A DNA stretch of 64,000 nucleotides from an uncultured Mucispirillum sp. (GTDB lineage Bacteria > Chrysiogenota > Deferribacteres > Deferribacterales > Mucispirillaceae). The notes beneath the pieces were generated by a model. It was not told the origin of the DNA. It worked only from the letters and a program-made list of their open reading frames with translations, and did not search any database. The translations under genes were made by a program, and so were the position numbers. Of the stretch, positions 36,377 to 44,812 are shown in pieces; position 1 is the stretch's first letter; each line of letters starts with the position of its first letter. The stretch spans positions 1 to 64,000 of the forward strand of contig CALURO010000001.1 in assembly GCA_944323205.1 (NCBI GenBank), read 5' to 3'.

Positions 36377-36429
36377 TATATTTTTTAAATTTAAAGCCTA
36401 GTAAAAGGCTATAATATAGGGGGAACAGT

Positions 36430-38475
36430 ATGGATTTTACAAACTATACTCTTTTCATACCTGTAATAGGTATAATTGGTATTCTTGCTGCGTTTATAAT
36501 CTATCAGGCAGTAAAGAAGCAGCCTGATGGCAGCAAAGAAATGCAGGATATTGCAGCGTCTATTCATGAAGGTGCTATGGCGTTTCTTTTCAGAGAATAC
36601 AAAGTGCTTGCAGTATTCATTATCATAGTTGCTGTATTAATGATATTTGCTCCAGGACTTGGTATAAAAACTGCAGCTGCATTTATTTTTGGTGCAGTAA
36701 GTTCTGTGCTTGCTGGTTTTTTTGGCATGAGTGCTGCAACAAAAGCCAATGTCCGCACATCTGAAGCGGCTAGAAGTTCAGGTCTTGCAAAAGCATTATC
36801 AGTATCATATAACGGCGGAGCTGTTATGGGGCTTGCTGTTGCATCTCTTGGTCTTTTTGGTGTTGGCGTATTATTCATACTGCTTGGCTCACCTGAAAAT
36901 GCTCAGTATATAAACGGCTTTGCAATGGGTGCATCAAGTATTGCTCTTTTCTCTCGTGTTGGCGGTGGTATTTATACAAAAGCTGCCGATGTTGGTGCAG
37001 ATTTAGTTGGTAAAGTAGAAGCTGGTATTCCAGAAGATGACCCTAGAAACCCTGGCGTTATTGCTGATAATGTTGGCGATAATGTTGGTGATATTGCTGG
37101 TATGGGTGCAGATATATTTGAATCTTATGTTGGTTCTATTATTGCAACAATAGCAATAGCTGCAACAGCTGCTGCTGCAACAGTTGGCACTCTTGCTCCT
37201 GCATTATCAGAAGAAGCAGGCCGCTCTGCATTGATGCTTACTCCGCTTATGTTTGCTGCTCTTGGTTTAATAGCTTCATTAATCGGTGTAGTTTCTATGA
37301 AAGTATTAAAAAATTCTGACCCTGCAAAAGCACTCCGTTACTCTACATTTATTGGTGCAGGTCTTTTCCTTGTATTTGCATTCTTTGGTGTAACAGGAAT
37401 ATTACAGGTTTCAGTTAACATATTCTATGCAGTTTTATGTGGTACATTAGCTGGTACATTTATTGGCTTAATTACAGAATTTTATACATCAGGCTCACCT
37501 ATGATGCGTATTGCAAGAGCATCAAAAACTGGTCCTGCTACAAATATTATTCAAGGTTTTGCAGTAGGTCTTGAATCTACTATCTGGCCTATATTAATAA
37601 TATGTGCTGCAATCATCATCAGCTTCCAGCTTGCAGGTCTTTACGGTATAAGTATTGCAGCAGTTGGTATGCTTGCTACTGTTGGTGTAACTATGACAGT
37701 AGATGCTTACGGCCCTATTGCAGATAATGCCGGCGGTATTTCTGAAATGAGCGGCTTAGGTGCAGATGTTCGTAAAATCACAGACAACCTTGACTCTCTT
37801 GGCAACACTACGGCTGCTATGGGTAAAGGTTTTGCAATCGGTTCTGCTGCATTAACTGCACTTGCTCTTTTCTCTGCTTATGCAGCTGCAGCAAAAGTTG
37901 ATGATATTGACTTAACAGACCCTTATGTTATAGTGGGAACATTTATTGGCGGTCTTTTACCATTTATTGTTGGTGCATTAACTATGACATCAGTTGGTAA
38001 AGCTGCTGGAAAAATGGTTGAAGAAATCAGAAGACAGTTTAGAGAAATCCCTGGTCTTTTAGAAGGCAAAGCAGGCGTTAAACCAGACCCAAAAAGATGT
38101 GTTGATATTTCTACAAGTGCAGCATTAAAAGAAATGATACTTCCAGGTGTTTTAGCTGCTGCTATGCCTGTTATCATTGGCTTTACTCTTGGTAAAGAAG
38201 CTCTTGGCGGTATGCTTGGTGGTGCAACAGTAACAGGCGTTCTTCTTGCATTACTTATGGCAAACTCAGGCGGTGCATGGGATAATGCTAAAAAAGCAAT
38301 AGAAAAAGGCGAAGTTGAAGGCGAAGCAAAAGGCGGCGAAGCTCACAAAGCTGCTGTTGTTGGCGATACTGTAGGCGACCCTTTTAAAGATACATCTGGC
38401 CCTGCTATGAATATCTTAATTAAATTAATGAGTATTGTTGCATTAATCATTGCTCCAATACTTGCAGGATTATAA
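36430..38475 (+). CDS. hppA: Membrane-bound ion-translocating pyrophosphatase
   Basis: A 681-aa inner-membrane pump that couples pyrophosphate hydrolysis to H+ or Na+ export, with about sixteen helices. Substrate-binding signatures are [35 protein letters not shown] and the late [15 protein letters not shown]. In the segment [16 protein letters not shown] an Ala stands where K+-independent enzymes have Lys, which points to the K+-dependent subfamily. Whether H+ or Na+ is moved cannot be told from this alone. GGGGGAA precedes the ATG. Confidence 0.95.
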   Translation: MDFTNYTLFIPVIGIIGILAAFIIYQAVKKQPDGSKEMQDIAASIHEGAMAFLFREYKVLAVFIIIVAVLMIFAPGLGIKTAAAFIFGAVSSVLAGFFGMSAATKANVRTSEAARSSGLAKALSVSYNGGAVMGLAVASLGLFGVGVLFILLGSPENAQYINGFAMGASSIALFSRVGGGIYTKAADVGADLVGKVEAGIPEDDPRNPGVIADNVGDNVGDIAGMGADIFESYVGSIIATIAIAATAAAATVGTLAPALSEEAGRSALMLTPLMFAALGLIASLIGVVSMKVLKNSDPAKALRYSTFIGAGLFLVFAFFGVTGILQVSVNIFYAVLCGTLAGTFIGLITEFYTSGSPMMRIARASKTGPATNIIQGFAVGLESTIWPILIICAAIIISFQLAGLYGISIAAVGMLATVGVTMTVDAYGPIADNAGGISEMSGLGADVRKITDNLDSLGNTTAAMGKGFAIGSAALTALALFSAYAAAAKVDDIDLTDPYVIVGTFIGGLLPFIVGALTMTSVGKAAGKMVEEIRRQFREIPGLLEGKAGVKPDPKRCVDISTSAALKEMILPGVLAAAMPVIIGFTLGKEALGGMLGGATVTGVLLALLMANSGGAWDNAKKAIEKGEVEGEAKGGEAHKAAVVGDTVGDPFKDTSGPAMNILIKLMSIVALIIAPILAGL

Positions 38476-38481
38476 AAAATT

Positions 38482-38511
38482 AAGGGGAAAGTTAAAACTT
38501 TCCCCTTTTTT
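38482..38511. terminator. Strong terminator between convergent genes
   Basis: AAGGGGAAAGTT (38482-38493) pairs with AACTTTCCCCTT around a short loop, followed by a T run. The flanking A and T runs allow use from both sides, by hppA and by the aldo/keto reductase gene. Confidence 0.9.
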
Positions 38512-38535
38512 ATATTAATATTATTTTTATTTCAT

Positions 38536-39378
38536 TTATATTTTATAGTTTAATATAAACTTAACAAAATCTGGGTCATAATGGCTGAAAAATAAAGAGT
38601 TTTCAGTATCTAATTTTTCCAGTGCTGCCATATCATCATTTGAAAGGCTGAAATCAAATACATTAATATTTTCTATCATCCTTTCTTTATGGGTAGATTT
38701 TGGGATAACTACAATATTTTTCTGTATTAAATACCTTAATGCAGTTTGGGCAGATGTTTTTCCATATTTACTGCCTATACTTTTTAATACTGTATTATTA
38801 AAAAAATCATTCCTGCCCTCTGCAAAAGGTCCCCATGACATTAACTGGCATTTATTTTCTTTTAATATTTCATGCAGTTTTTTTTGCTGATTAAAAATAT
38901 GGGTTTCCATTTGATTAACCATAGGTTTCACTTTTACAAAGTTGGAGAAATCCATAAACCTGTCAGGATAAAAGTTGCTGACACCTATTGATTTCAGCAA
39001 ACCTTTTTCATAAAATTCTTCCATTGCTCTGTATGTGCCATAATAATCATTAAATGGCTGATGAATTAAAAGTAAATCTATATAATCAGTCTGCAGTTTT
39101 GAAAGCGATGTTTCTATTGATTTTTTTGCATTTTCATACCCTGCATTACTTACCCATACTTTTGTAACAATAAAAAAATCTTCTCTTTTTATTCCTGATT
39201 TTTTTACTGCATTGCCAACACCTTTTTCATTACCATAAGCCTGTGCAGTATCTATAAGTCTGTAACCTGCTTCTACAGCATCACTTACACATCTTTCACA
39301 TTCCTGTGGGTCTACCTGATACACACCATAGCCTAATACAGGCATTTTCAAACCATTACTTAAAATAAAATTTTCCAT
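38536..39378 (-). CDS. Aldo/keto reductase
   Basis: A 280-aa NADPH-dependent oxidoreductase of the AKR superfamily. It has GYRLIDTAQAYGNEKGVG with catalytic Asp and Tyr, the catalytic Lys in FFIVTKVWVSN, DYIDLLLIHQP with the His, IGVSNFYPDRF and VVIPKSTHKERMIENI for cofactor binding. It resembles the 2,5-diketo-gluconate reductase group, though the natural substrate is unknown. It lies 15 bases after the TetR regulator and is likely controlled by it. Confidence 0.92.
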   Translation of the reverse strand: MENFILSNGLKMPVLGYGVYQVDPQECERCVSDAVEAGYRLIDTAQAYGNEKGVGNAVKKSGIKREDFFIVTKVWVSNAGYENAKKSIETSLSKLQTDYIDLLLIHQPFNDYYGTYRAMEEFYEKGLLKSIGVSNFYPDRFMDFSNFVKVKPMVNQMETHIFNQQKKLHEILKENKCQLMSWGPFAEGRNDFFNNTVLKSIGSKYGKTSAQTALRYLIQKNIVVIPKSTHKERMIENINVFDFSLSNDDMAALEKLDTENSLFFSHYDPDFVKFILNYKI

Positions 39379-39393
39379 AAAAATGCTCCTTTT

Positions 39394-39993
39394 TCAATTT
39401 TTATACTGCTTTATTATACCCAGTATATTTATATTAAAAAACTTATCTATCCATTTAGAAAATTCAAATTCACCATCAGACATGCACCAGCATGTCATCA
39501 TTCCATAAATCTGACTAATGATTAAATATGCAGCCGTATCAACAGGCATATCCTGTTTTAACTCCCCTTTAACTACCGCTTCTTTTAATATTTTCTTAAA
39601 AACATCTGTATCAAAATGCCACTTAGTATATTCTGCATTTCCCATATCATTAGGATTAATAACATCTTTTATCCACTGCCTGCATAAATTGATACCATAC
39701 TTTTCTATTAATAAAATAGTGCCTTTAAAATAAGCATATACTTTATTCTCAACAGGTTCATCTTTCATATTTTCAACTTTTTCTGCTAAATCTCTAAATA
39801 CTGCATAGCCTATTTCATATATTACATCTTCTTTTCTCTTAAAATATATATAAAAAGTCCCCTTTGCTATATCTGCATATTTGGTAATATCTTCTACACT
39901 GATATTTTCAAAACAGTTTTCTTTTAAAAGTATCTCAGCTGCTTTTATAATATTTTCTTTTGTAATCTGTGCTTTTTCCTGCCTTTTTGTCAT
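39394..39993 (-). CDS. TetR-family transcriptional regulator
   Basis: A 199-aa regulator. Residues 8-55 are a TetR HTH: ITKENIIKAAEILLKENCFE, ISVEDITKYADIAKGTFYIY, then FKRKEDVIYEI. The C-terminal ligand domain is helical. The start ATG 39993 follows AAAGGAGAG; the frame upstream to 40038 lacks a binding site. Two palindromic sites at 40045-40071 lie just upstream and probably serve autoregulation and control of the reductase gene downstream. Confidence 0.9.
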   Translation of the reverse strand: MTKRQEKAQITKENIIKAAEILLKENCFENISVEDITKYADIAKGTFYIYFKRKEDVIYEIGYAVFRDLAEKVENMKDEPVENKVYAYFKGTILLIEKYGINLCRQWIKDVINPNDMGNAEYTKWHFDTDVFKKILKEAVVKGELKQDMPVDTAAYLIISQIYGMMTCWCMSDGEFEFSKWIDKFFNINILGIIKQYKN

Positions 39994-40044
39994 ACTTATC
40001 TCTCCTTTGCCAGCTTCTTTTAAAAAAAAAATATACAATATTTA

Positions 40045-40071
40045 TGACTTAAAGTCAATGACTTTTAGTCA
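40045..40071. promoter_or_regulatory. Tandem palindromic operators for the TetR regulator
   Basis: TGACTTAAAGTCA (40045-40057) and TGACTTTTAGTCA (40059-40071) are two 13-base palindromes whose centres are 14 bases apart, within a larger perfect inverted repeat 40039-40049/40067-40077. Two operators on one face-to-face array suggest binding of two TetR dimers between tetR and the torD-like gene. Confidence 0.7.
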
Positions 40072-40148
40072 TAAATATGAAATTATTATAAATAAAAATG
40101 CTTTTAAAAATATAATATATATACTATACTATATAAATGAGGTAGTTT

Positions 40149-40808
40149 ATGGCAGAAAATACACCATTAATAGACATACACGAAGGAAGAAAACATTTTT
40201 ATTATTTTCTTGCACGCCTTTTTGTAGATATTCCAGATGATAATATGTATGAGCAGATTACATCAATGCTGCCTGCTTTTAACCTTATTGCTGATAATAA
40301 TATGATAAAAGAAGGCTGCATAGGCTTTGAACATTTTAATAAAAAGCGGGAAAATACTTCTGGAGAAGATAGAATATTATTTGATAATGATATACTAAAC
40401 GATTATTCAATATTATTCTGCCATAAAGATAAAGTTAACCTTTACCAGTCTGATTATACCGCCCCGTATAATAAATCATTAAAAGATGAGCTTGCATATC
40501 TATATAAACAATATGGCTATAAGCTGGAAGATAACAATAATACCGACCATATTTCATATCAGCTGTCTTTTATGGGCTATATGTCTGGACTTACTGCAAT
40601 TAATATAAATAAGGCAAACAATGAAATGACTGCCCATCTGCTTAAAGTGCAAAAAGAATTTCTTAATACATATATGTTTTCATATCTTAATACATTTTTT
40701 ACATCTATTGCCAAAATACCAGAAAGTGCAATGCTTTATTATGCATGTGCTGCTATGGTCTTAGGCTATGTAGAATATGATTATAAGTTTTTATCAAAAA
40801 ATAGCTGA
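40149..40808 (+). CDS. TorD/DmsD-family molybdoenzyme chaperone
   Basis: A 219-aa all-helical cytoplasmic protein. It starts with RKHFYYFLARLFVDIPDD and contains the family signature region DHISYQLSFMGYMSGLTA, followed by a helix with FLNTYMFSYLNTFF. Family members bind the Tat signal and help insert the molybdenum cofactor in enzymes such as nitrate, TMAO or DMSO reductases. No reductase gene lies next to it. The tatA, tatC and moaA genes 3 kb downstream fit the same pathway. Confidence 0.75.
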   Translation: MAENTPLIDIHEGRKHFYYFLARLFVDIPDDNMYEQITSMLPAFNLIADNNMIKEGCIGFEHFNKKRENTSGEDRILFDNDILNDYSILFCHKDKVNLYQSDYTAPYNKSLKDELAYLYKQYGYKLEDNNNTDHISYQLSFMGYMSGLTAININKANNEMTAHLLKVQKEFLNTYMFSYLNTFFTSIAKIPESAMLYYACAAMVLGYVEYDYKFLSKNS

Positions 40809-40891
40809 TAAAATATATTAATTATTTATAATTTGATATACATGTTAAAATATTGTAACTATTTTATTTTATAATTATTTGTAATTTCTCC

Positions 40892-40923
40892 TTGACTTTT
40901 TCCCCCCCCTATTAAACTATAAC
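40892..40923 (+). promoter_or_regulatory. Promoter with C8 tract in its spacer (predicted switch)
   Basis: TTGACT (40892-40897) and TATAAC (40918-40923) are 20 bases apart, and eight C (40902-40909) lie in the spacer. Loss of about three C would give the optimal 17. The same arrangement controls phase-variable outer-membrane genes such as Neisseria opc and porA. The downstream gene encodes a beta-barrel protein. Confidence 0.6.
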
Positions 40924-40953
40924 ATTAGTTATAATTTAAAAGGAGGTAATACT

Positions 40954-41631
40954 ATGAAAAAAATCTTATTAATTATTAGTATTAGTTTATTTTCAATGTG
41001 TGCATATGCACAAAGCTCAGACATTAAGCTGGAAGGACAGGATAATAGGACATGGATTAATGAAGGCTACAAAAACAAGTTTCCTTATCCTATAACTATT
41101 GGCTTATATGGTTTTATGAACTTAGCTGCTACAACAGCAAATTATACTGATTATTATGGGCAAACTTATACCGTTCAAACATCAGATTCTGCACTAGGTG
41201 GTGGCGGTGCACTTACTGCTAAAATTAGTTTCACTAAAATGCTTGCTTTAGCATTAGATATATCAATGAGCGGTGGTACTCATGACTTAGGATATGGAGT
41301 ATCTGAATCAGTATCTACTTTTTTATTTTCCCCTATATTTGTTATACAAAGAGAAACTAAAAGAGGTGAAGCAGGATGGGTACCTTTTGCTGGTATAGGC
41401 TTATCCATTACTCATACTTCTACAACATTATCAACAGATGGTTCATATTATATAGGCAGCCCAGTAACATATGGTGAGACAGGATTTGGTGTTATTATAA
41501 ATGCCGGTATAAAATATAATTTTAAAAACAATGCCTATGTTGGTGCAAGAACAGATTATTCTGCTTCAACATGGGGACAAACAACATTAAGTAATTGGCG
41601 TTTAGGTATAGAAGCTGGTTATCGTTTTTAG
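40954..41631 (+). CDS. Outer-membrane beta-barrel protein
   Basis: A 225-aa protein with a signal peptide (MKKILLIISISLFSMCAYA, cleavage before QSS). The mature part alternates hydrophobic and polar residues in about eight strands and ends in Phe, RLGIEAGYRF, which is the outer-membrane insertion signal. AGGAGG precedes the ATG. It resembles small OmpA/OmpW-like barrels but no specific family is recognised. The promoter contains a C8 tract, suggesting on/off or graded expression. Confidence 0.8.
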   Translation: MKKILLIISISLFSMCAYAQSSDIKLEGQDNRTWINEGYKNKFPYPITIGLYGFMNLAATTANYTDYYGQTYTVQTSDSALGGGGALTAKISFTKMLALALDISMSGGTHDLGYGVSESVSTFLFSPIFVIQRETKRGEAGWVPFAGIGLSITHTSTTLSTDGSYYIGSPVTYGETGFGVIINAGIKYNFKNNAYVGARTDYSASTWGQTTLSNWRLGIEAGYRF

Positions 41632-41659
41632 TTTGTGCTGATATATTTAATATTTAAAG

Positions 41660-41711
41660 CTTAATGCTGTATTCCTATTATAAAAAACATAATAATAAAT
41701 GCAGTATTAAG
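41660..41711. other. Imperfect hairpin behind the beta-barrel gene
   Basis: CTTAATGCTGTATT (41660-41673) pairs with AATGCAGTATTAAG (41698-41711) with two wobble pairs. There is no T run, so it may stabilise the mRNA 3' end rather than end transcription. Confidence 0.4.
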
Positions 41712-41736
41712 CAGATAGAGATAAGGATAAATTAAT

Positions 41737-42109
41737 ATGGGCATAAAAAATGCCATAACTACTTGATAATATATATAAAAATATAAATAATTATAATAAC
41801 TGTCATTCTGAGCCTGCGATAGTAGGCTCAGAATCTATTTAGACTTTTATTTTCAAATTCTTTCCAGCTACGGACTTTTGATTCCTTCCTATTCGGTCGG
41901 AAAGTCCTTGCGTCGCAAAAGACGCTCCCCTGCACCTATATAGACTCTTCGCTCCGCTCTGAGTGACATATGTTTTTTATATATATCCACCTTGTCATTC
42001 AGAGCCTACAATAGTAGGCGAAGAATCTTATAATGTTCTAGTTAGTAAAAATTATAGACTCTTCGGCTTTGCCTTTGAGTGACATAAGGTGTTTTAAAAA
42101 AAAGGGATA
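41737..42109 (+). repeat. Dispersed palindromic repeat, copy 6 (composite)
   Basis: A long copy with the usual modules: ATGCCATAACTACTTGATAA, TGTCATTCTGAGCCTGCG, then GGACTTT..AAAGTCC hairpin (about 41872-41910), CTCTGAGTGACAT, and a second TGTCATTCAGAGC..TTGAGTGACATAAGG unit. The terminal modules are degenerate. It separates the beta-barrel gene from the toxin-antitoxin pair. Confidence 0.8.
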
Positions 42110-42128
42110 AAGCAAGGAAATATATATC

Positions 42129-42157
42129 TTGATACTTTATCATAATTATGCTAAAAC
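42129..42157 (+). promoter_or_regulatory. Predicted promoter of the toxin-antitoxin operon
   Basis: TTGATA (42129-42134), a 17-base spacer and TAAAAC (42152-42157) lie 21 bases before the antitoxin start. Autoregulation by the antitoxin at this site is usual for the family. Confidence 0.5.
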
Positions 42158-42178
42158 AATATCAGGGAGGTTTATGTT

Positions 42179-42448
42179 ATGAATATGATTAGACCTGTTT
42201 CTGATTTGAGAAATAATTTTGCTGAAATTTCAAAGACTGTGCATGAGACTGCCCAACCTGTTTTTTTGACAAAGAATGGCTATGGTGATATGGTTGTTTT
42301 GAGTATGGAGGCATTTGAAAACCTACAATTTGAAAGCGAAGTATATTTCAAGCTGAAGGAGGCAGAGAGAGAGGCTGATTTGACAAATCAACGCTATTCT
42401 TCTAAAGAGGTTTTGAAAGCGATGAAGTCCATTATTGAAGGGGAATAG
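42179..42448 (+). CDS. Phd/YefM-type antitoxin
   Basis: An 89-aa antitoxin. The N-terminal 60 residues match the Phd/YefM DNA-binding fold: IRPVSDLRNNFAEISK, then PVFLTKNGYGDMVVLS and MEAFE. The C-terminal tail would bind the toxin. GGAGG lies ahead of the ATG. It ends one base before the toxin start. Base composition is less AT-rich than that of its neighbours, suggesting transfer. Confidence 0.9.
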   Translation: MNMIRPVSDLRNNFAEISKTVHETAQPVFLTKNGYGDMVVLSMEAFENLQFESEVYFKLKEAEREADLTNQRYSSKEVLKAMKSIIEGE

Positions 42449-42449
42449 G

Positions 42450-42761
42450 TTGTATAAATTAGAATATTTGCCTGCTGCCTTAAAAGATATGATTGATATC
42501 ATACGATATATCAGCGTAGAACTGAAAAATCCTGATGCTGCAAATCGCTTGGCGGTTGAGTTGGTTGACACAGCGGAGAGTGTGCTTACATTTCCTTATG
42601 CCACTTCGGTTTACCAGTCTATCCGCCCATTGAAACATGAATACAGAAAAATCCTTGTGCAAAATTATTTGCTTTTTTACTGGGTGGACGAAGAAAAAAA
42701 ACTGGTAACCATTGCTCGTGTAATCTATGCGAAACGAGATTATGGTCGGTTATTGTATTGA
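42450..42761 (+). CDS. RelE/ParE-type toxin
   Basis: A 103-aa toxin of the RelE/ParE superfamily. It starts YKLEYLPAALKDMIDIIRYI and ends with a typical FYWVDEEKKLVTIARVIYAK segment followed by an Arg-rich tail. RelE members cut mRNA on ribosomes, ParE members poison gyrase; this one cannot be assigned with certainty. The start is TTG 42450, with GAAGGGG five to ten bases upstream; a TTG at 42435 would overlap the antitoxin and that site. Confidence 0.88.
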   Translation: MYKLEYLPAALKDMIDIIRYISVELKNPDAANRLAVELVDTAESVLTFPYATSVYQSIRPLKHEYRKILVQNYLLFYWVDEEKKLVTIARVIYAKRDYGRLLY

Positions 42762-42904
42762 TTGAAACAGATAAATTTGTTGAAGTTATTAAGGAATATA
42801 TCTGTTAAGAATATAACTCAAATTCTAACTCAATTTTAGAGTCGGTATCAAGTTTTTGTGTAAAATAATTTAATTTCTATATTCCATTTCAAATATATTT
42901 AAAG

Positions 42905-42954
42905 CAGGCTTCTAGTTTTAATAGAAACAGCCTATCTTTTAGAAGCCTGTTTTA
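42905..42954 (+). terminator. Terminator of the toxin-antitoxin operon
   Basis: CAGGCTTCTA (42905-42914) pairs with TAGAAGCCTG (42940-42949), followed by TTTTAT. The loop is 25 bases. Confidence 0.7.
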
Positions 42955-42996
42955 TAGCAAAGAAAACGGCACTGTTAAAAAATTACTTATAAAAAG

Positions 42997-43140
42997 TTAC
43001 TTTTTTGCTTTTTCAGAAAATCTTTCCCTGCCTTTTTTTATAAATATTTTACTTCCTTCTGCAACACCTGTATTTTTAATTGAAATAATTACAATATTTT
43101 TATTAACTGACTTAACTACTTCTCTGCTATTGACAGCAAT
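42997..43140 (-). pseudogene. Possible gene fragment, unknown
   Basis: A minus-strand open frame ends at a stop at 42997 and reads with a plausible protein character: REVVKSVNKNIVIISIKN then TGVAEGSKIFIKKGRERFSE. No start codon exists in frame. The string NTGVAEGS resembles the turn of a TetR-type HTH, and a TetR C-terminal fragment lies next to it in the opposite direction, so this may be an inverted, decayed N-terminal part. This is weak evidence. Confidence 0.25.
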
Positions 43141-43395
43141 GAAAATATTAAAAAATTTATGAATATTACAAGCATTATACCTGTATTTGTAAATATTTTA
43201 TTAAAAGTTATGGGTAAAATACATATTCTTAAAACAAACAAACATGTAGAAAAAGAAGATTTTTATGCAAACCATTTTGTAGCTTCAGGTTTAAATGGTA
43301 TTTTTCTATTCTGGCTTGAAAAAAACAAAGATATTCCATTAAAAGAACTTGTATCAGTTATTGAAAATATTTTAAGAGGAAAAGTGTTTGAATAA
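43111..43395 (+). pseudogene. C-terminal fragment of a TetR-family regulator
   Basis: About 95 codons similar to the ligand-binding half of TetR regulators, with YANHFVASGLNGIFLFWLEK and KELVSVIENILRG. The frame is open from 43111, and an ATG at 43159 gives 78 aa, but no ribosome binding site and no HTH part are present on this strand. It is most likely a remnant rather than a working gene. Confidence 0.55.
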
Positions 43396-43440
43396 AGCAT
43401 TATCTTTATTTTTTGGTGGCAGGCTGTTTTTTATTTAAAA

Positions 43441-43569
43441 CAGGTATTAGTAGTCTACCACAACCACCTTGGTCATTCAAAGCTAACAGTTATATATAAA
43501 AATACTATTTTCTTAAATAATATAAATACCTGCGAAATATTAATATAAAAAAATGGGGCACCCCCAGAG
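43441..43569. repeat. Degenerate remnant of the dispersed repeat, copy 7
   Basis: Pieces of the repeat are visible: CCTTGGTCATTCAAAGC (about 43468-43484) and the terminal module AAAAAAATGGGGCACCCCCAG (43548-43568, 20 bases or less in its conserved core). The internal modules have been lost. Confidence 0.55.
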
Positions 43570-43641
43570 TTTATTTTTACTTGAAATTTATTTATAAATA
43601 TTGCATAGTAATAACATATTTATATGAAATGAGGCGTCCTT

Positions 43642-44013
43642 ATGTTTGGTTTAAGTATGTGGGAAATTGCAATTATTGCACTTGTTATATTATTTGTTGT
43701 TGGTCCTAAGCGACTGCCTGATGTAGCTAAATCTATAGGCAAAGGCTATGGAGAATTTAAGCGGACATTTAATGAAATGAAACAAACAGTAAATGTTAAT
43801 GATAATAATATAAGAACATCAAGCAGAACACAGGAAACAAGTGATGATAAAATAAAATCTTATGCTGAACAATACAAAAGCCAGTGGGAAGATAAGTTTA
43901 CATCAAACCCTGATGATAACCCTAAACCTACAAAATTAGAAACGGCAGCATTAGAAAATACAACTGTCATTACTACTAATAATACTAATAAAACAGAAGA
44001 AAATAAAGGTTAA
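43642..44013 (+). CDS. tatA: Sec-independent translocase TatA/TatB subunit
   Basis: A 123-aa membrane protein with one N-terminal helix and an amphipathic helix: LSMWEIAIIALVILFVVG, PKRLPDVAKSIGKGYGEF, then a polar tail. It forms the channel or TatBC complex for folded, cofactor-containing proteins. The Phe-Gly before the helix is reversed to MFGLSMWE, so TatA and TatB cannot be separated by eye. tatC follows four bases after its stop. TorD-type and MoaA functions nearby fit export of molybdoenzymes. Confidence 0.9.
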   Translation: MFGLSMWEIAIIALVILFVVGPKRLPDVAKSIGKGYGEFKRTFNEMKQTVNVNDNNIRTSSRTQETSDDKIKSYAEQYKSQWEDKFTSNPDDNPKPTKLETAALENTTVITTNNTNKTEENKG

Positions 44014-44017
44014 GATA

Positions 44018-44812
44018 GTGTCAAACAATGTAAATATTAATAAAAAAGCTAAACAGGTGCAGACAGAATATCCGCTTATTGAGCATTTAGAAGAAATAAA
44101 AAAACGATTAAAATACATTATTTTAGTTTTAGTAGTGCTTTTCATAGCAGGCTATTCTCAAGGAGAAAAGCTTGTGCAGATTATACAGGCACCAATACTT
44201 GCAGCTCTGCCTGACAATGCTACAATGACTATGATAGAGATTACTGAAATGTTTTTCGTAGAAGTAAAAGTTTCTTTTATTGCAGCCTTAATGGTATCTA
44301 CTCCATTTATCCTTTACCAGCTATGGCTTTTTATTGCTCCGGGGCTTTATATGCATGAAAGAAAATATATATACGGATTTGTATTTTTTGCGTCTATTCT
44401 TTTTGTGCTTGGTGCATCATTTGCTTATTTTGTAGTTTTTCCATTTGGTTTTAAATTCTTTTTGAGCTTTGCTGCAAACCCTGCATATAGTGTAGATGCA
44501 ACACTTTCAATGGCAAGCTATGTGTCATTTGTTGTACATTTAGTGCTTGCATTTGGTATAGTTTTTGAACTGCCTGCTGTTATATTTCTACTTGCAAAAG
44601 TAGGCGTTATTAATGATGAGATGCTTATAAAATACAGAAGATATGCTATTGTTATAATATTTATATTAGCAGCAGTTTTAACTCCACCAGATGTCATATC
44701 TCAGCTTGCAATGGCACTGCCTTTACTAATGCTTTATCAGCTTAGTATATATATAGCCAGAGTATTTGGCAGAGAGAGTGAAAATATTAAAGAAGTAGCG
44801 ATTTATGAATAA
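44018..44812 (+). CDS. tatC: Sec-independent translocase subunit TatC
   Basis: A 264-aa inner-membrane protein with six helices that recognises twin-arginine signal peptides. Family motifs are YPLIEHLEEIKKRLKY (N-terminal HLEELR-like segment), FIAPGLYMHERKY and GIVFELPAVIFLLAKVG. It starts at GTG 44018 with AAAGG upstream. The end overlaps moaA by eight bases. Confidence 0.96.
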   Translation: MSNNVNINKKAKQVQTEYPLIEHLEEIKKRLKYIILVLVVLFIAGYSQGEKLVQIIQAPILAALPDNATMTMIEITEMFFVEVKVSFIAALMVSTPFILYQLWLFIAPGLYMHERKYIYGFVFFASILFVLGASFAYFVVFPFGFKFFLSFAANPAYSVDATLSMASYVSFVVHLVLAFGIVFELPAVIFLLAKVGVINDEMLIKYRRYAIVIIFILAAVLTPPDVISQLAMALPLLMLYQLSIYIARVFGRESENIKEVAIYE

